The notes below the pieces were generated by a model. That model made no database searches, was not told the origin of the DNA, and was given only the letters and a program-made list of their open reading frames with translations. This document shows positions 28,212 to 37,970 of a stretch of 64,000 nt of DNA, piece after piece. The stretch is taken from positions 3,720,001 through 3,784,000 of the forward strand of contig NZ_CP133838.1 in assembly GCF_031432975.1 (NCBI RefSeq). The letters are read 5' to 3'. Positions within the stretch are counted from its first letter, which is position 1; each line of letters opens with the position of its first letter. Position numbers and translations under genes: made by a program. The DNA comes from Buttiauxella selenatireducens (GTDB lineage Bacteria; Pseudomonadota; Gammaproteobacteria; Enterobacterales; Enterobacteriaceae).

Positions 28212-29030
28212 ATGACTTTTCGCGTAATCGCCCTTGATCTCGACGGCACGCTACTCACGCCGCAAAAAACTATTCTTCCTGAATCACTGACAGCATTACA
28301 GCGCGCACGTGACGCTGGTGTGAAAGTTGTCATTGTGACAGGCCGTCATCATGTTGCCATCCATCCTTTTTATCAGGCACTGAACCTGGATACACCTGCA
28401 ATTTGCTGTAATGGGACCTATTTGTATGATTATCATGCAAAAAAGGTACTTTCGTCTGATCCATTACAACCTCAGCAAGCTAATCAGTTGATTGATTTGC
28501 TTGATACCCACAACGTTCATGGGCTGATGTATGTCGATGATGCCATGCTGTATCAGGAAGCAACAGGTCATGTTTTGCGTACTGAAAATTGGGCAAAATC
28601 CTTACCAGAAGCGCAGCGCCCGGTGTTCCGCCATGTGACTTCTCTGCGCGAAGCCGCGCATGAAGTGGACGCAATCTGGAAATTTGCGCTGACTGATGAA
28701 GATACGGTGAAATTGCAGAACTTCGCCGAGGTGGTGGAACATGAGCTTGGCTTGTCTTGCGAGTGGTCATGGCATGATCAGGTCGATGTGGCACAACGCG
28801 GCAACAGCAAAGGTAATCGATTAGCGCAATGGGTTGAATCTCAGGGCTTATCAATGAGTCAGGTCATTGCCTTTGGCGATAACTTTAACGACTTGAGTAT
28901 GCTCGAAAGCGCAGGGTTGGGTGTCGCGATGGGGAATGCCGATGAGGCGATTAAAGCGCGTGCCGATTTGGTGATTGGAACCAACCTGGAAACCGGTATT
29001 GCTGAGACGATTTATAAGCATCTGCTGTAA
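28212..29030 (+). CDS. ybhA: HAD-family phosphatase YbhA (pyridoxal phosphate phosphatase)
   Basis: 272 aa, Cof-type HAD hydrolase with C2 cap. Motif I is ALDLDGTLL (Asp 9 and 11), motif II VIVTGRHH, motif III Lys in NSKGNRLAQW, and motif IV AFGDNFNDLSML. E. coli YbhA hydrolyses pyridoxal phosphate and sugar phosphates and acts in PLP homeostasis. Length equals E. coli. Convergent with modC. Confidence 0.93.
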   Translation: MTFRVIALDLDGTLLTPQKTILPESLTALQRARDAGVKVVIVTGRHHVAIHPFYQALNLDTPAICCNGTYLYDYHAKKVLSSDPLQPQQANQLIDLLDTHNVHGLMYVDDAMLYQEATGHVLRTENWAKSLPEAQRPVFRHVTSLREAAHEVDAIWKFALTDEDTVKLQNFAEVVEHELGLSCEWSWHDQVDVAQRGNSKGNRLAQWVESQGLSMSQVIAFGDNFNDLSMLESAGLGVAMGNADEAIKARADLVIGTNLETGIAETIYKHLL

Positions 29031-29041
29031 AGCGGTAGATG

Positions 29042-29096
29042 CCGCCTGGCTAATCCTTCCTACAGACCGTAGGTTGGATTAGCGTATATCAGGCGG
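29042..29096. repeat. REP-like imperfect palindrome between ybhA and modC
   Basis: Arms CCGCCTG...GCTAATCC (29042-29056) pair with GGATTAGC...CAGGCGG (29076-29096), with a 6-base bulge on one side and a 19-base loop. Its last bases include the modC stop codon (29089-29091). Likely a dispersed repeat acting as a convergent terminator or mRNA end. Confidence 0.65.
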
Positions 29097-30147
29097 TAAT
29101 CGAGACGCTTTTGATTTGCGCATACAGCCACTGACCCGGTTTTATCATTAGCTCGTCCCTTGCCCACGGGCTAATCCGCGCCCACAACGTCCTTGAACCC
29201 ACCTCCAACTGGACTTCCACCTGCCCTTCATCGTCGTAACATTGGGCAACTTTCGCCCGCAACACGTTACGAATACTGCTATTGACCGGTGGCTGGAGAA
29301 CCAACGAAACGTCCGATGCCTGAATGCGAATGCGTAACGCGGACTGTAACGGTTTATCCAGTTTATTGACCCACAGATGCTGGTCGCCAAGCGCCAGAGC
29401 GGTCATCGCGTAATGCGGATGGTGTTCCAGCACAGTCACTTTTAACACGCTACTTTGCTGCTCTTTGGGCAACCACGGGTGCATCACGCTGCTGCCCCAC
29501 ACCTCTTCAAGATGACCAAAGGCTTTTACTGCGCCAGCATCAAGCACCAGAACTTTATCCGCCAAATGCAGGATCTCTTCCAGCGAGTGGCTGACATACA
29601 GCATCGGGATATTGATTTCCCGCGCCAGGCGTTGCAGATAGGGCAACAGTTCGCGTTTACGTGGGATATCCAGCGAGGCCAGTGGCTCATCGAGCAGCAG
29701 CAATTCAGGCGAGGTTAACAACGCGCGGCCAATCGCCACACGCTGTTTTTCGCCACCGGACAAACTCCACGGAAATCGGTCCAGAAGCGGTTCAATCCCC
29801 AGTAATGCCACCAGTTTATCGAACTGCCCGGCAGCACTTCTCGGCATGCCATATTTCAGGTTTCCCCGCACACGGTAATGTGGGAACAGGCGCGCATCCT
29901 GGAATACATAACCAATGCGACGTTTTTCCGGCGTCAAAAAACGCTTATTTTCTGCATCACTCAGCACGCGGCCATTAAGGACAATGCGGCCTTGCTGTGG
30001 ATGAGTCAGACCACTGATCGCGTTAATCAACGAAGTTTTACCCGCGCCTGAAACGCCAAAAATAGCGGTAATTCCCTGCCCCGGTAAGGTTTCATTTATC
30101 TCAAGACGATGCTCACCCAGCGTCTGAACGAAATTGAGCTCCAGCAT
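29089..30147 (-). CDS. modC: Molybdate ABC transporter ATPase
   Basis: ATP-binding subunit of ModABC, 352 aa, the E. coli length. Walker A is GVSGAGKTS at about 31-39, signature [15 protein letters not shown], Walker [13 protein letters not shown], then a C-terminal MOP (molybdate-binding regulatory) domain from about 290 to 352. Its start overlaps the modB stop (TGATG), so the three genes are coupled. Confidence 0.96.
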   Translation of the reverse strand: MLELNFVQTLGEHRLEINETLPGQGITAIFGVSGAGKTSLINAISGLTHPQQGRIVLNGRVLSDAENKRFLTPEKRRIGYVFQDARLFPHYRVRGNLKYGMPRSAAGQFDKLVALLGIEPLLDRFPWSLSGGEKQRVAIGRALLTSPELLLLDEPLASLDIPRKRELLPYLQRLAREINIPMLYVSHSLEEILHLADKVLVLDAGAVKAFGHLEEVWGSSVMHPWLPKEQQSSVLKVTVLEHHPHYAMTALALGDQHLWVNKLDKPLQSALRIRIQASDVSLVLQPPVNSSIRNVLRAKVAQCYDDEGQVEVQLEVGSRTLWARISPWARDELMIKPGQWLYAQIKSVSITA

Positions 30148-30839
30148 CAGACTACCCCTATCCGCTTACGGCTCTGTCGTGCAAGCCATTCCGCAACCAG
30201 CAATGACGCCAGCGCCAGAACAATTGAAATCACGCACAAACGCGCCGCCGCATTTTCGCCACCAGGGGTTTGAATCAGCGTATACATTGCAGAAGGAATG
30301 GTGCGTGTTTCACCAGGAATATTGGAAACGAAGGTGATGGTGGCGCCAAACTCGCCCAGCGAGCGAGCAAATGCCAGCACGGTTCCGGCAATAATGCCCG
30401 GCAAGGTCAAGGGTAACGTAATAGTGCAAAACACCCGCCAACGTCCCGCGCCGAGCGTGCGAGCTGCCTGTTCAAGTTTCATATCCACACTTTCGAGTGC
30501 CAGGCGAATCGCTCGCACCATCAGCGGGAAGGACATCACCGCCGCCGCAAGCACCGCGCCGCGCCAACTAAAGGCGAACGTGATACCGAAGACGTCGTAA
30601 ATCCAGGCTCCAATCACGCCCCGCCGCCCCATCGCAATCAGCAATAAGTAACCGACAACAACAGGTGGGAGCACTAACGGAAGATGGATAATACTGTCGA
30701 GTAAAGCTTTGCCCGGGAAGCGACAACGCACCAGCACCCAGGCAAAGAAGATCCCAAAAGGAAGGCTAAACAGCACCGCAAGGGTAGAGACTTTCAGGCT
30801 CAGCAGTACTGCCTGCCATTCGGGATCGGTTAATATCAT
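30147..30839 (-). CDS. modB: Molybdate ABC transporter permease
   Basis: Inner-membrane permease of 230 aa with about five membrane segments. The EAA loop that docks on ModC reads [20 protein letters not shown]. The last bases overlap modC and the first overlap modA by one base each. Works as a homodimer. Confidence 0.95.
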   Translation of the reverse strand: MILTDPEWQAVLLSLKVSTLAVLFSLPFGIFFAWVLVRCRFPGKALLDSIIHLPLVLPPVVVGYLLLIAMGRRGVIGAWIYDVFGITFAFSWRGAVLAAAVMSFPLMVRAIRLALESVDMKLEQAARTLGAGRWRVFCTITLPLTLPGIIAGTVLAFARSLGEFGATITFVSNIPGETRTIPSAMYTLIQTPGGENAAARLCVISIVLALASLLVAEWLARQSRKRIGVV

Positions 30840-31618
30840 TATTTTGCTATTGTCGTAAATCCGTAACGTTGGAAGATAGCTGCCGCTTCCGGTCCTTTCA
30901 GATACGTGTAAAAGGCACTCACGGTTGGGGTGTCGTGGCCTTTCACAATGGCAATCGGGTATTCCACTTTCTTATGAGAATCCTCAGGGAAAGTCCCGAC
31001 AACTTTCACGCCTTTGCTTGCGACCGCATCAGAGCCATACACAATACCAAGCGGCGCTTCATCACGTTCCACCAGCGCCAACGCGCCACGTACATCTTCT
31101 GCCGGAGCAAGTTTTGGCGATAGCGTATCCCACACGCCTAATTTTTGCAGCGCTTCTTTAGCGTAAATACCTGCCGGAACGTGATCAGGGTCACCCACCG
31201 CCAGACGGCCGCCTTTCAGCAATGAAGCCCAGTCAGTTTTAGCGTTAATCGTAATATCACCGATTTTACTGGATTTCGGAGCGACAACCACCAGGCTGTT
31301 GCCGAGCAGTGTTTCACGAGAATCGTTTTTAATCGCGTCTTTGCTCACCGCGTAATCCATCCATTTCTGGTCCGCAGATATAAATAAGTCGGCCGGGGCA
31401 CCCGCTTCAATTTGACGCGCAAGCGTGGAAGATGAAGCAAATGAAGAGGCGATTTCAACGGTTTTGCCTTTCTGATATTGCGTCGCAATATCCTGCATTG
31501 CATTGGTTAACGATGCCGCAGCAAATACCGTAATTTTGCTGTTATCGGCGAAGGCTTGCCCTGCCAGAGTAGCGCTCAATACCGCGCCGAATGCCAGACG
31601 TACCCACTGCTTAGCCAT
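30839..31618 (-). CDS. modA: Molybdate-binding periplasmic protein
   Basis: Class II solute-binding protein of 259 aa. The signal peptide runs to about residue 24 (ALA-like site GQAFA). Oxyanion-contact motifs are AAASLTNAMQDIA and FASSSTLARQIEAGAPADLFISAD. First gene of modABC, controlled by the ModE-type site just upstream. Unlike E. coli, the modE-modF genes are not next door. Confidence 0.96.
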   Translation of the reverse strand: MAKQWVRLAFGAVLSATLAGQAFADNSKITVFAAASLTNAMQDIATQYQKGKTVEIASSFASSSTLARQIEAGAPADLFISADQKWMDYAVSKDAIKNDSRETLLGNSLVVVAPKSSKIGDITINAKTDWASLLKGGRLAVGDPDHVPAGIYAKEALQKLGVWDTLSPKLAPAEDVRGALALVERDEAPLGIVYGSDAVASKGVKVVGTFPEDSHKKVEYPIAIVKGHDTPTVSAFYTYLKGPEAAAIFQRYGFTTIAK

Positions 31619-31637
31619 GTGTTACTCCATTGAGTTT

Positions 31638-31661
31638 CGTTATGTACGACATAATATAACG
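31638..31661. promoter_or_regulatory. ModE operator of modABC
   Basis: A dyad CGTTAT(GT)...(AT)ATAACG spans 24 bases and begins 20 bases upstream of the modA start. Read on the minus strand it closely follows the E. coli modA ModE site (CGTTATATT...TACATAACG). Molybdate-loaded ModE would repress modABC here; modE itself is not in the window. Confidence 0.75.
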
Positions 31662-31740
31662 GTGCTAAGACGGAATTTACAGAACTTATCGGCAAGGCGA
31701 ACGGAAAGTTTACCCGCCGAGGTCGTTCAAGCGGCGGTAA

Positions 31741-33168
31741 TTACAGCAAGAAGAGGGTCGCGAGGCCGAGGAATATAAAGAAGCCTCCGGTGTCCGTGAT
31801 GGCGGTGATCATCACGCTCGAGCCGACCGCCGGGTCTTTGCCCATGCGCGTCATGATCATTGGGATCAACACGCCCATCAGCGATGCCACGAGCAAATTG
31901 AGCACCATCGCCAGCGTCATGACGCCCCCTAAAGCGAGGTCATCGTAAAGTAACCAGGTGACGCACCCCATTACGCCGCCCCAGATGATGCCGTTAATTA
32001 ACGCCACGCCCAATTCGCGCAGTACCAGGAAAGAGAAGTTCCCAGGCTGAATATGTTGCAGCGCCAGCGCTCGCACAATCATGGTGATGGTTTGGTTTCC
32101 GGTGTTACCGCCGATGCCCGCGACAATCGGCATGAGCGAAGCTAAAGCCACCAGTTGTGAAATCGTATGTTCAAACAAGCCGATAACGCGCGAGGCGACA
32201 AATGCGGTGCACAAATTAAGGGCAAGCCAGGCCCAACGCGCTTTAACCGCTTTGCTGACCGGGGCAAACACGTCTTCTTCGGCGCTCAAGCCACCCATCC
32301 GGCGCAAATCGTTATCGGTTTCTTCATAAACCACATCGACGATTTCATCGATGGTCAGGCGGCCAATCAGTTTGCCGCTACTGTCGATAACCGCCGCACT
32401 GATTAAGTCGTCGCGCTCAAATGTTCGCGCTGCGGCTTCATCGTGGTCTTCGGGGGCAAAACAGGTGGGGTTATCGTCCATCACGTTTAGCACCAACGTT
32501 TGCGGTGCGTGCAGCAAAATGGTGGTGAGTCCCAACTCCCCGAGCAGCGTTTTATCGCGCGTGGTAACAAAAACTTTATCGGTGTTTTGCGGCACTTTAC
32601 CGCGTAAGCGCAGAAAACGTTGCACTACCGCCAGCGTGACATCGGCTCGCACGGTGATCACTTCGAAATCCATGATCGCGCCGACACTGTGTTTTTCGTA
32701 GTGCAGCACTTGCCTGACGCGAGCGCGCTCTTCTTGCGGCAGGGTTGCCAGCAAGCGCCCCATCAAATCGCGAGGCAGATATTGTGCAAGGTAGATTTGG
32801 TCGTCGATATCCAGCGGGCGAATAATCTTAAGCAAAGCTTTATCGCTCATGCCTTCAATCAAGTCGTCCCAGACGGTTTCCGAGGCTTCAATCAATACTT
32901 TGCCACGCTGGTCCTCTTTGACCAGGCTCCACAATGCATGACGCTCTTCGGAGGGGAGTGCTTCTAATACGTCGGCCAGATCGCCCGCGGGCAGTCTGGC
33001 CACCAGCGCCACGATTTCGGCGATATCTTGCTCTGGAGTATGGGCATCGGGCTGCGGGAGTTTACCGAGAATACCGGTGGCAACCGCTTTATTGGTTAAC
33101 AGAATCTGGAGGATTCGCGCTCGGTCTTGCGCACGCTGTTTAGTGCTGTACTTTTGAGTGACAGACAT
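31741..33168 (-). CDS. mgtE: Magnesium transporter MgtE
   Basis: 475 aa with the full MgtE layout. A helical N domain of tandem PxxxxADxLEALP-type repeats (about 40-150) is followed by a CBS pair (about 160-290), a plug helix, and five membrane segments from about 315 with the pore motif PIVAGIGGNTGNQT and the C-terminal ITDTGGFFIFLGLATLF. MgtE is a Mg2+-gated channel/transporter of the inner membrane. E. coli K-12 has no mgtE, and here it sits exactly at the join between two E. coli map segments. The 63 bases upstream are too short for an M-box riboswitch. Confidence 0.92.
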   Translation of the reverse strand: MSVTQKYSTKQRAQDRARILQILLTNKAVATGILGKLPQPDAHTPEQDIAEIVALVARLPAGDLADVLEALPSEERHALWSLVKEDQRGKVLIEASETVWDDLIEGMSDKALLKIIRPLDIDDQIYLAQYLPRDLMGRLLATLPQEERARVRQVLHYEKHSVGAIMDFEVITVRADVTLAVVQRFLRLRGKVPQNTDKVFVTTRDKTLLGELGLTTILLHAPQTLVLNVMDDNPTCFAPEDHDEAAARTFERDDLISAAVIDSSGKLIGRLTIDEIVDVVYEETDNDLRRMGGLSAEEDVFAPVSKAVKARWAWLALNLCTAFVASRVIGLFEHTISQLVALASLMPIVAGIGGNTGNQTITMIVRALALQHIQPGNFSFLVLRELGVALINGIIWGGVMGCVTWLLYDDLALGGVMTLAMVLNLLVASLMGVLIPMIMTRMGKDPAVGSSVMITAITDTGGFFIFLGLATLFLL

Positions 33169-33229
33169 CTGGCCATTTTCCCTAATTGCGACCCGCTAAG
33201 TTATAGCGCTTCGTGGCACAGAAAACAAA

Positions 33230-33253
33230 AAACCAGCCGATTAAGGCTGGTTT
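33230..33253 (-). terminator. Intrinsic terminator of yojI
   Basis: On the minus strand, stem AAACCAGCC / GGCTGGTTT with a 6-base loop is followed by a T-run, 13 bases after the yojI stop. Confidence 0.9.
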
Positions 33254-33265
33254 ACATGATGGAGA

Positions 33266-34912
33266 TTAGTTTTCCGTTCGGGCGACCGCATCGCGCGAGG
33301 CATGTTCGCGTTCATGTCCCGTTAATTCACTCAACTGTCCCTGGCGCATTTCCAGCAACCGATCGGCATGCACAAAATAGTGATCGTCATGGCTGATGGC
33401 AAAAATGGTTTTGCCCATTTGCTGCATCAGCGGTAACAGCACCTGATAAAACTCGCGACGGAAATGCGGGTCCTGGTCGGCGGCCCATTCATCAAGCAAA
33501 ATGATGTCGCGCTCTTCAGCCAGCGCCAGCAGCAACGCCACTCGTTTGCGCTGCCCTTTTGAGAGCTTCAGATTCAGGATTGTGCCGTTTTCCAGTTCAA
33601 GTTTTTCGCTCATTTTCAGGCGTTCAAGCCAACTCGACACTAATTCTGGATTAGCTTGCGCACCTTGCGGCCCCAGCAGGCGGTCAAACAGCCAAACGTC
33701 GGTAAACACCGCAGAAAACAGCTTGCGATAGTCATCCTGATTGCTGGCATCAATCTTTTTGCCATCCAGATAGATTGCACCGGATACCGGCTGGTAAAGC
33801 CCGGTCAGCAACATCGCCAGCGTCGATTTACCGCTGCCGTTTCCACCAATCAGGAACAGCAATTCGCCACGTTCAATGTTGAGATTCAACGGCCCAACGG
33901 AGAAGGTGTTATCCGCATACTGGAACACCACATCACGCATCTCAAGCGTTTGCCAGCGAGCCGGTTCACGGCTTCGCGGGAATTCAGCCTTATATGGCGC
34001 AAGATGGAATTTATTCAGTTTATTGAATGCCACTTGCGCGGTCAGCAACGTGGGCAGAGCGCCAATCGCGGACAGCATCGGCGTACGCAGGAACAGCAAC
34101 GTCAGGGAAAAGGTGGCCGCGACATTGGTATCAGACCAACCGAGGCTGTTGGCCATCCAGAATACCAGGCCGATGGCGCCGAGCATCATGATATTCGACC
34201 AGTTTACCGCGCTCAAATGGTAGGTATCAGCGCGAATAATATGGCGACGGTAGTCATTGGCGTGGGGAATATAAGTATCTTCGTAGACACGCTCTGCACG
34301 TTCGCGGTTTAACGCCAATTCTTTGCGGCCTTCAATGACGGTCTGATAATCGTTGTACAACTGGTCTTCAATTTCACGCAGTTGCGCGAGGTGTTTGTAT
34401 ACTCGCGCCACCAGCACATAGCCGCCATAAATGGTGACTGCGACCCAAAGTGCCGTCACGCCGAGCATTTTCGGTGACAGCCACGCCAGATAGGCCGCTG
34501 AACCCAGGGTCAAAATAATGCCTTGTACCAGTTCAGGTAAACGCACAAATGCAATCGTAATATTGCGGACATCGCTGGTTAGACCGGCTAACAGTGCAGC
34601 GCTGCCGAGCTTTTCGATTCGCTCGACACGCGTGTCCATCAGGCGTTTAATAAACTCACTACGCAGACGGTAGACAAAGTGGTGGCCGAGTGTGGTCAGC
34701 GCCCACTGTGAGCCGAGTGTCACCGCCATGAGCAGCAGTAACAGGCCAAGAAATTCGGGTAATACCGATAGAGAAATATCCGGCGTTTCAATCAGTCGCA
34801 GATTGATAAAGGCGATTAACCCGATACCTAACGCCGCGCTGAGCAGACTGAGTGCCATCACCATCAAGAAAGGCCAGCGATACTGCCGGTAAACCACACG
34901 CAAAAGTTCCAT
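33266..34912 (-). CDS. yojI: ABC exporter YojI (cyclic peptide/microcin J25 exporter type)
   Basis: Half-size exporter with fused domains, 548 aa. Six N-terminal membrane segments (to about 310) precede an ATPase domain with Walker [11 protein letters not shown], signature [12 protein letters not shown] (Lys replacing the second Gly, as in SyrD/YojI/PvdE proteins) and Walker [15 protein letters not shown]. coli YojI with TolC exports microcin J25. The ATG at 34912 is preferred over the GTG one codon earlier. Gene order ada-alkB-yojI is as in E. coli. Confidence 0.93.
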   Translation of the reverse strand: MELLRVVYRQYRWPFLMVMALSLLSAALGIGLIAFINLRLIETPDISLSVLPEFLGLLLLLMAVTLGSQWALTTLGHHFVYRLRSEFIKRLMDTRVERIEKLGSAALLAGLTSDVRNITIAFVRLPELVQGIILTLGSAAYLAWLSPKMLGVTALWVAVTIYGGYVLVARVYKHLAQLREIEDQLYNDYQTVIEGRKELALNRERAERVYEDTYIPHANDYRRHIIRADTYHLSAVNWSNIMMLGAIGLVFWMANSLGWSDTNVAATFSLTLLFLRTPMLSAIGALPTLLTAQVAFNKLNKFHLAPYKAEFPRSREPARWQTLEMRDVVFQYADNTFSVGPLNLNIERGELLFLIGGNGSGKSTLAMLLTGLYQPVSGAIYLDGKKIDASNQDDYRKLFSAVFTDVWLFDRLLGPQGAQANPELVSSWLERLKMSEKLELENGTILNLKLSKGQRKRVALLLALAEERDIILLDEWAADQDPHFRREFYQVLLPLMQQMGKTIFAISHDDHYFVHADRLLEMRQGQLSELTGHEREHASRDAVARTEN

Positions 34913-34996
34913 CACTCAAGACCTGTAAAACGAAAACAGCGAGCAGTTTAAACGGCTCGCCATCAACAGCAAGAATAATTCTTATTAATATTCGCT

Positions 34997-35638
34997 TTAG
35001 CTTGTACAACGGAATGTAAGGTTGAAACGATACTCGCCGGTAGCAGGATGATCAGCGGGTTTGAGGGACAAAATACCGTGGTAAAACAGGCGCGATGCCC
35101 CGCCCCACACCACCACATCACCGTGCTCAAGCATAACTCTTTTCAGTGGGTCGTTGCGTTTAAGGCCACCAAACTGAAACACTGCCGGCACTCCGAGTGA
35201 TACAGAGACAATCGGCTGTTGCAGATTGAGTTCGTCTTTGTCCTGGTGTAGTGACAATTTCGCGCCCGGTGCATATCGGTTGATGAGGCAGGCATCGGGG
35301 CTAAACCCGTTATAGCCCGCCGCCGCTGATGCGGTATCAGACAACGCCCTGAAAAGATCCGGCATTGCAGGCCAGGGTTGCGACGTTAATGGATCAATCG
35401 GCGAGTAGAGATAACCGTGTGTATCGGTTGTCCAGCCAACCTCACCGCAGTTAGTCATCGCCACCGACATCGTATAGCCGCCGGGGGTGACCATCTGACG
35501 AAAAGGTGAGATTGCGGCGAGCGCCGATATTTGCGCGATCAATGCCTGTGCGTCAGCACAGGCAAACCGGCGCAGGATCACCGCACCTTCTGCCAGTGGC
35601 TCCTGCCAGGGCGCTTCGTCGGCAAATAAATCGAGCAT
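34997..35638 (-). CDS. alkB: Alpha-ketoglutarate-dependent DNA dioxygenase AlkB
   Basis: Repairs N1-methyladenine and N3-methylcytosine by oxidative demethylation, 213 aa. Fe(II) ligands lie in LHQDKDE (His, Asp) and in LFYHGI (His); the 2-oxoglutarate arginines lie in EYRFNLTFR. MVTPGGYTMSVAMTNCG matches the nucleotide-recognition lid. The ATG at 35638 overlaps the ada stop by one base (TGATG), so it is cotranslated with ada and induced with it. Confidence 0.96.
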   Translation of the reverse strand: MLDLFADEAPWQEPLAEGAVILRRFACADAQALIAQISALAAISPFRQMVTPGGYTMSVAMTNCGEVGWTTDTHGYLYSPIDPLTSQPWPAMPDLFRALSDTASAAAGYNGFSPDACLINRYAPGAKLSLHQDKDELNLQQPIVSVSLGVPAVFQFGGLKRNDPLKRVMLEHGDVVVWGGASRLFYHGILSLKPADHPATGEYRFNLTFRCTS

Positions 35639-36708
35639 CACTCCTCCTGCTGTTCGGCTTCAATCTCAAGCAGTTGGCGCTTACGTTCAACGCCCCAACG
35701 GTAGCCCGAAATTGCGCCGTCGTTACGCACCACCCGGTGACAGGGGATAATCACCGCCAGTTTGTTTGCGGCACAAGCCCCCGCGACGGCACGAACAGCC
35801 TGCGGTTTGCCGATACGCTGCGCAATATCGCGATAGCTGGCGGTTTGCCCGACAGGGATTTCGCGCAACGCTTGCCACACTAGCTGCTGGAACGCGGTTC
35901 CCTGAATATCGAGCGGCAGAGAAAATGGCTGGTTTGGGTGTTCAAGCACACTCACAACCCTCGCCACACGCTGAGAAAAAAGCTCGTCGCCAGCCACTAA
36001 TGCGGAATGCGGAAACAAACTTTCCAGCTCATTAACCAGCGTCTGACCGTCGTTGCCTAATAGTATGGCGCATATCCCGCGTTCGCTCTGGGCGACCAGG
36101 CATTCACCCAGCCGACAAGACCCCACCACAAATTGAATCACGGTGCGTTCACCGCCCTGCCGGTATTGTTTCGCCGTCATCCCTAATACCTTATCCGCTT
36201 GCTGGTAATAGTTGCTGCCCGATTGATAACCGGCATCGAAAACCGCACGCGTGACGGGTTCGCCCTGCGCGAGTTGTTCACGCAGCCGTTTTGCACGCAG
36301 CGCTTTTTGCCAGGTGTGGGGCGTTAGCCCAGTGACCTGTTTAAAAAGCCGGTGAAAATGAAACGGGCTCATCGCCACAAGCGCTGCGAGTTCTGCAAGA
36401 ACCATCGGCTCACTGCGGCTTTCTAAGATTCGGCAGGCTTGAGTGATGCGAGCGATACGCTGTTGTTCGGCCGTTTGTTTGTCAGGCTGGCAGCGTTTGC
36501 ATGGGCGAAAACCGGCCCCCACTGCCGCTGCAACATTGTCGAAGAACAGAACATTTTTGCGCAAGGGATGGCGTGCGCGACAAGATGGGCGGCAGCAGAT
36601 CCCGGTGGTTTTCACCGCAAACACAAACTGCCCATCAGCGCGATTATCGCGGGTTTCCACAGCCTGCCAGCGGCTTTCATCGTTGGCTTTGTCAAAAAAC
36701 GCGTTCAT
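35638..36708 (-). CDS. ada: Bifunctional methyltransferase/transcription activator Ada
   Basis: Regulator of the adaptive response, 356 aa. The N-terminal zinc domain has cysteines 39, 43, 70 and 73; methylation of Cys 39 switches the protein into an activator. An AraC-type HTH follows (about 95-180), then the O6-methylguanine methyltransferase domain with the acceptor Cys in IIPCHRV (about 323). An extra cysteine (38) precedes the acceptor, where E. coli has Phe. The start at 36708 (MNAFFDKAND) follows GGAGCC; longer frames run through the Ada box. Confidence 0.95.
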   Translation of the reverse strand: MNAFFDKANDESRWQAVETRDNRADGQFVFAVKTTGICCRPSCRARHPLRKNVLFFDNVAAAVGAGFRPCKRCQPDKQTAEQQRIARITQACRILESRSEPMVLAELAALVAMSPFHFHRLFKQVTGLTPHTWQKALRAKRLREQLAQGEPVTRAVFDAGYQSGSNYYQQADKVLGMTAKQYRQGGERTVIQFVVGSCRLGECLVAQSERGICAILLGNDGQTLVNELESLFPHSALVAGDELFSQRVARVVSVLEHPNQPFSLPLDIQGTAFQQLVWQALREIPVGQTASYRDIAQRIGKPQAVRAVAGACAANKLAVIIPCHRVVRNDGAISGYRWGVERKRQLLEIEAEQQEE

Positions 36709-36768
36709 GACTGGCTCCTGTATTTTGCTGTCATGGCCGAATATTGACAGCTTACGCATGGCGAAAAA

Positions 36769-36784
36769 CCCGCAATCTTGCTTT
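36769..36784 (-). promoter_or_regulatory. Ada box in the ada promoter
   Basis: On the minus strand the site reads AAAGCAAGATTGCGGG, following closely the E. coli ada Ada-box region (AAAGCGCAAGATTG). It lies 61 bases before the chosen ada start and just after the apbE stop. Methylated Ada would bind here. Confidence 0.7.
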
Positions 36785-36790
36785 CTAATT

Positions 36791-37831
36791 CTACTCGGTT
36801 AGCAGAAAAGTTTTGAACTGTGGCGACATCCATGTGGTAAAGCTGTCGCCTTCTTTGGTGATCAGATAAACCGCCAGCCCCTCTTTCTGCGCGACCTGTT
36901 TGGCTTTTTCCGTGCCAAGGACCATCAAGCCCGTATCCCAGCCATCAGCTTCCAAAGCGGTCGGCGCAATCACGGTCGCGGAAACTAATTTGTGTTGAAT
37001 GGGTTGCCCGGTTTGCGGATCGATCACGTGCGAAAGGCGTTTGCCATCAAGCTCGTAGTAATTGCGATAACTTCCGGATGTGCTGATACCGTGACCGTTG
37101 AGATCCACCACCGCCTGCACCGCGTTTTCACGATCGGTCGGTTTTTGAATCGCCACGCGCCAGGCTTTGCCTTCTGCATTAGTGCCACGCGTCACAACGG
37201 CCCCGCCAACGGAAACTAAATAGCGGCTGATGCCGTTTTGTTCCATTAAACGAGCCAGATGATCGGCGGCGTAACCTTCACCGACGGTAGAGAGATCAAC
37301 ATACAAACCAGGGAGATCCTTCTGTAGCCATTGTTTCCCCGACTGATTAATCACCGTCAAATGATGTAAGCCAGTTAACGCTTTCGCGGCATCAATTTGC
37401 GCCTGAGTGGGGGTTTTGACGGGCTGTTTATCCGGGCCAAATCCCCACAGGTTGACCAACGGCCCAACGGTAATGTCCATCGCGCCTTCTGTTTTTGCGC
37501 CAATGCGCAAAGCCATGGTCACAATATCGCTCATCGCTTCATCAACCGCGTAAGGCTCAGTCGAACGGGATTGGTTGAAACGCGATAATGCGGAGTCCGT
37601 TTTATATGTCGACATCAGGCGATCGTCGCCGTCTAACTGCGCCTGAATTTTTTCACGTAACTCTGTCTGCCGGGCATTATCTACGCCCGCGACGCTTGCA
37701 CGCCAGTATGTGCCCATGGTTTTGCCTTCCAGCACCATGCCGGAATTGCCTTTCGCTGTTGGGTTATCACAGCCAGCCAAAGCGCCAACGACTATGGCAA
37801 ACAGGCCATAGCGTAATAAACGTAAATCCAT
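36791..37831 (-). CDS. apbE: FAD:protein FMN transferase ApbE
   Basis: Lipoprotein of 346 aa that attaches FMN to threonines of periplasm-facing flavoproteins such as RnfG and NqrC. The signal peptide ends at the lipobox LAGC (Cys 21). Family motifs are EGKTMGTYWRAS, VDLSTVGEGYAADHLA, ISTSGSYRNYYE and the metal-binding THE/ALEADGWDTGLMVLG region. The ATG at 37831 sits behind AGGAGAG; the long upstream in-frame extension has no site and would cross the ompC terminator region. Confidence 0.94.
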   Translation of the reverse strand: MDLRLLRYGLFAIVVGALAGCDNPTAKGNSGMVLEGKTMGTYWRASVAGVDNARQTELREKIQAQLDGDDRLMSTYKTDSALSRFNQSRSTEPYAVDEAMSDIVTMALRIGAKTEGAMDITVGPLVNLWGFGPDKQPVKTPTQAQIDAAKALTGLHHLTVINQSGKQWLQKDLPGLYVDLSTVGEGYAADHLARLMEQNGISRYLVSVGGAVVTRGTNAEGKAWRVAIQKPTDRENAVQAVVDLNGHGISTSGSYRNYYELDGKRLSHVIDPQTGQPIQHKLVSATVIAPTALEADGWDTGLMVLGTEKAKQVAQKEGLAVYLITKEGDSFTTWMSPQFKTFLLTE

Positions 37832-37921
37832 TGTTTCTCTCTCCTGTTTGAGCGCAAAAGGGTACACCAACTGGCTTAGAATTTGGTTAAAAGTGCATGT
37901 TTGTTGAGAGTACAGACGTAA

Positions 37922-37945
37922 AAAAGGCGCCCTAAGGCGCCTTTT
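37922..37945 (-). terminator. Intrinsic terminator of ompC
   Basis: A 10-bp perfect stem AAAAGGCGCC / GGCGCCTTTT with a 4-base loop, followed by T residues on the minus strand, lies 25 bases after the ompC stop. Confidence 0.9.
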
Positions 37946-37970
37946 ATTGCTAATACTGCGAGAGCAGAAA

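Noticed and set aside
33169..33231. Mg2+ (M-box) riboswitch before mgtE
   Set aside because: The leader is only about 60 bases and already holds the yojI terminator's edge; no M-box pairing pattern is visible.
36443..36802. 119-codon plus-strand frame over ada
   Set aside because: Antisense of ada and its promoter, with no initiation signal.
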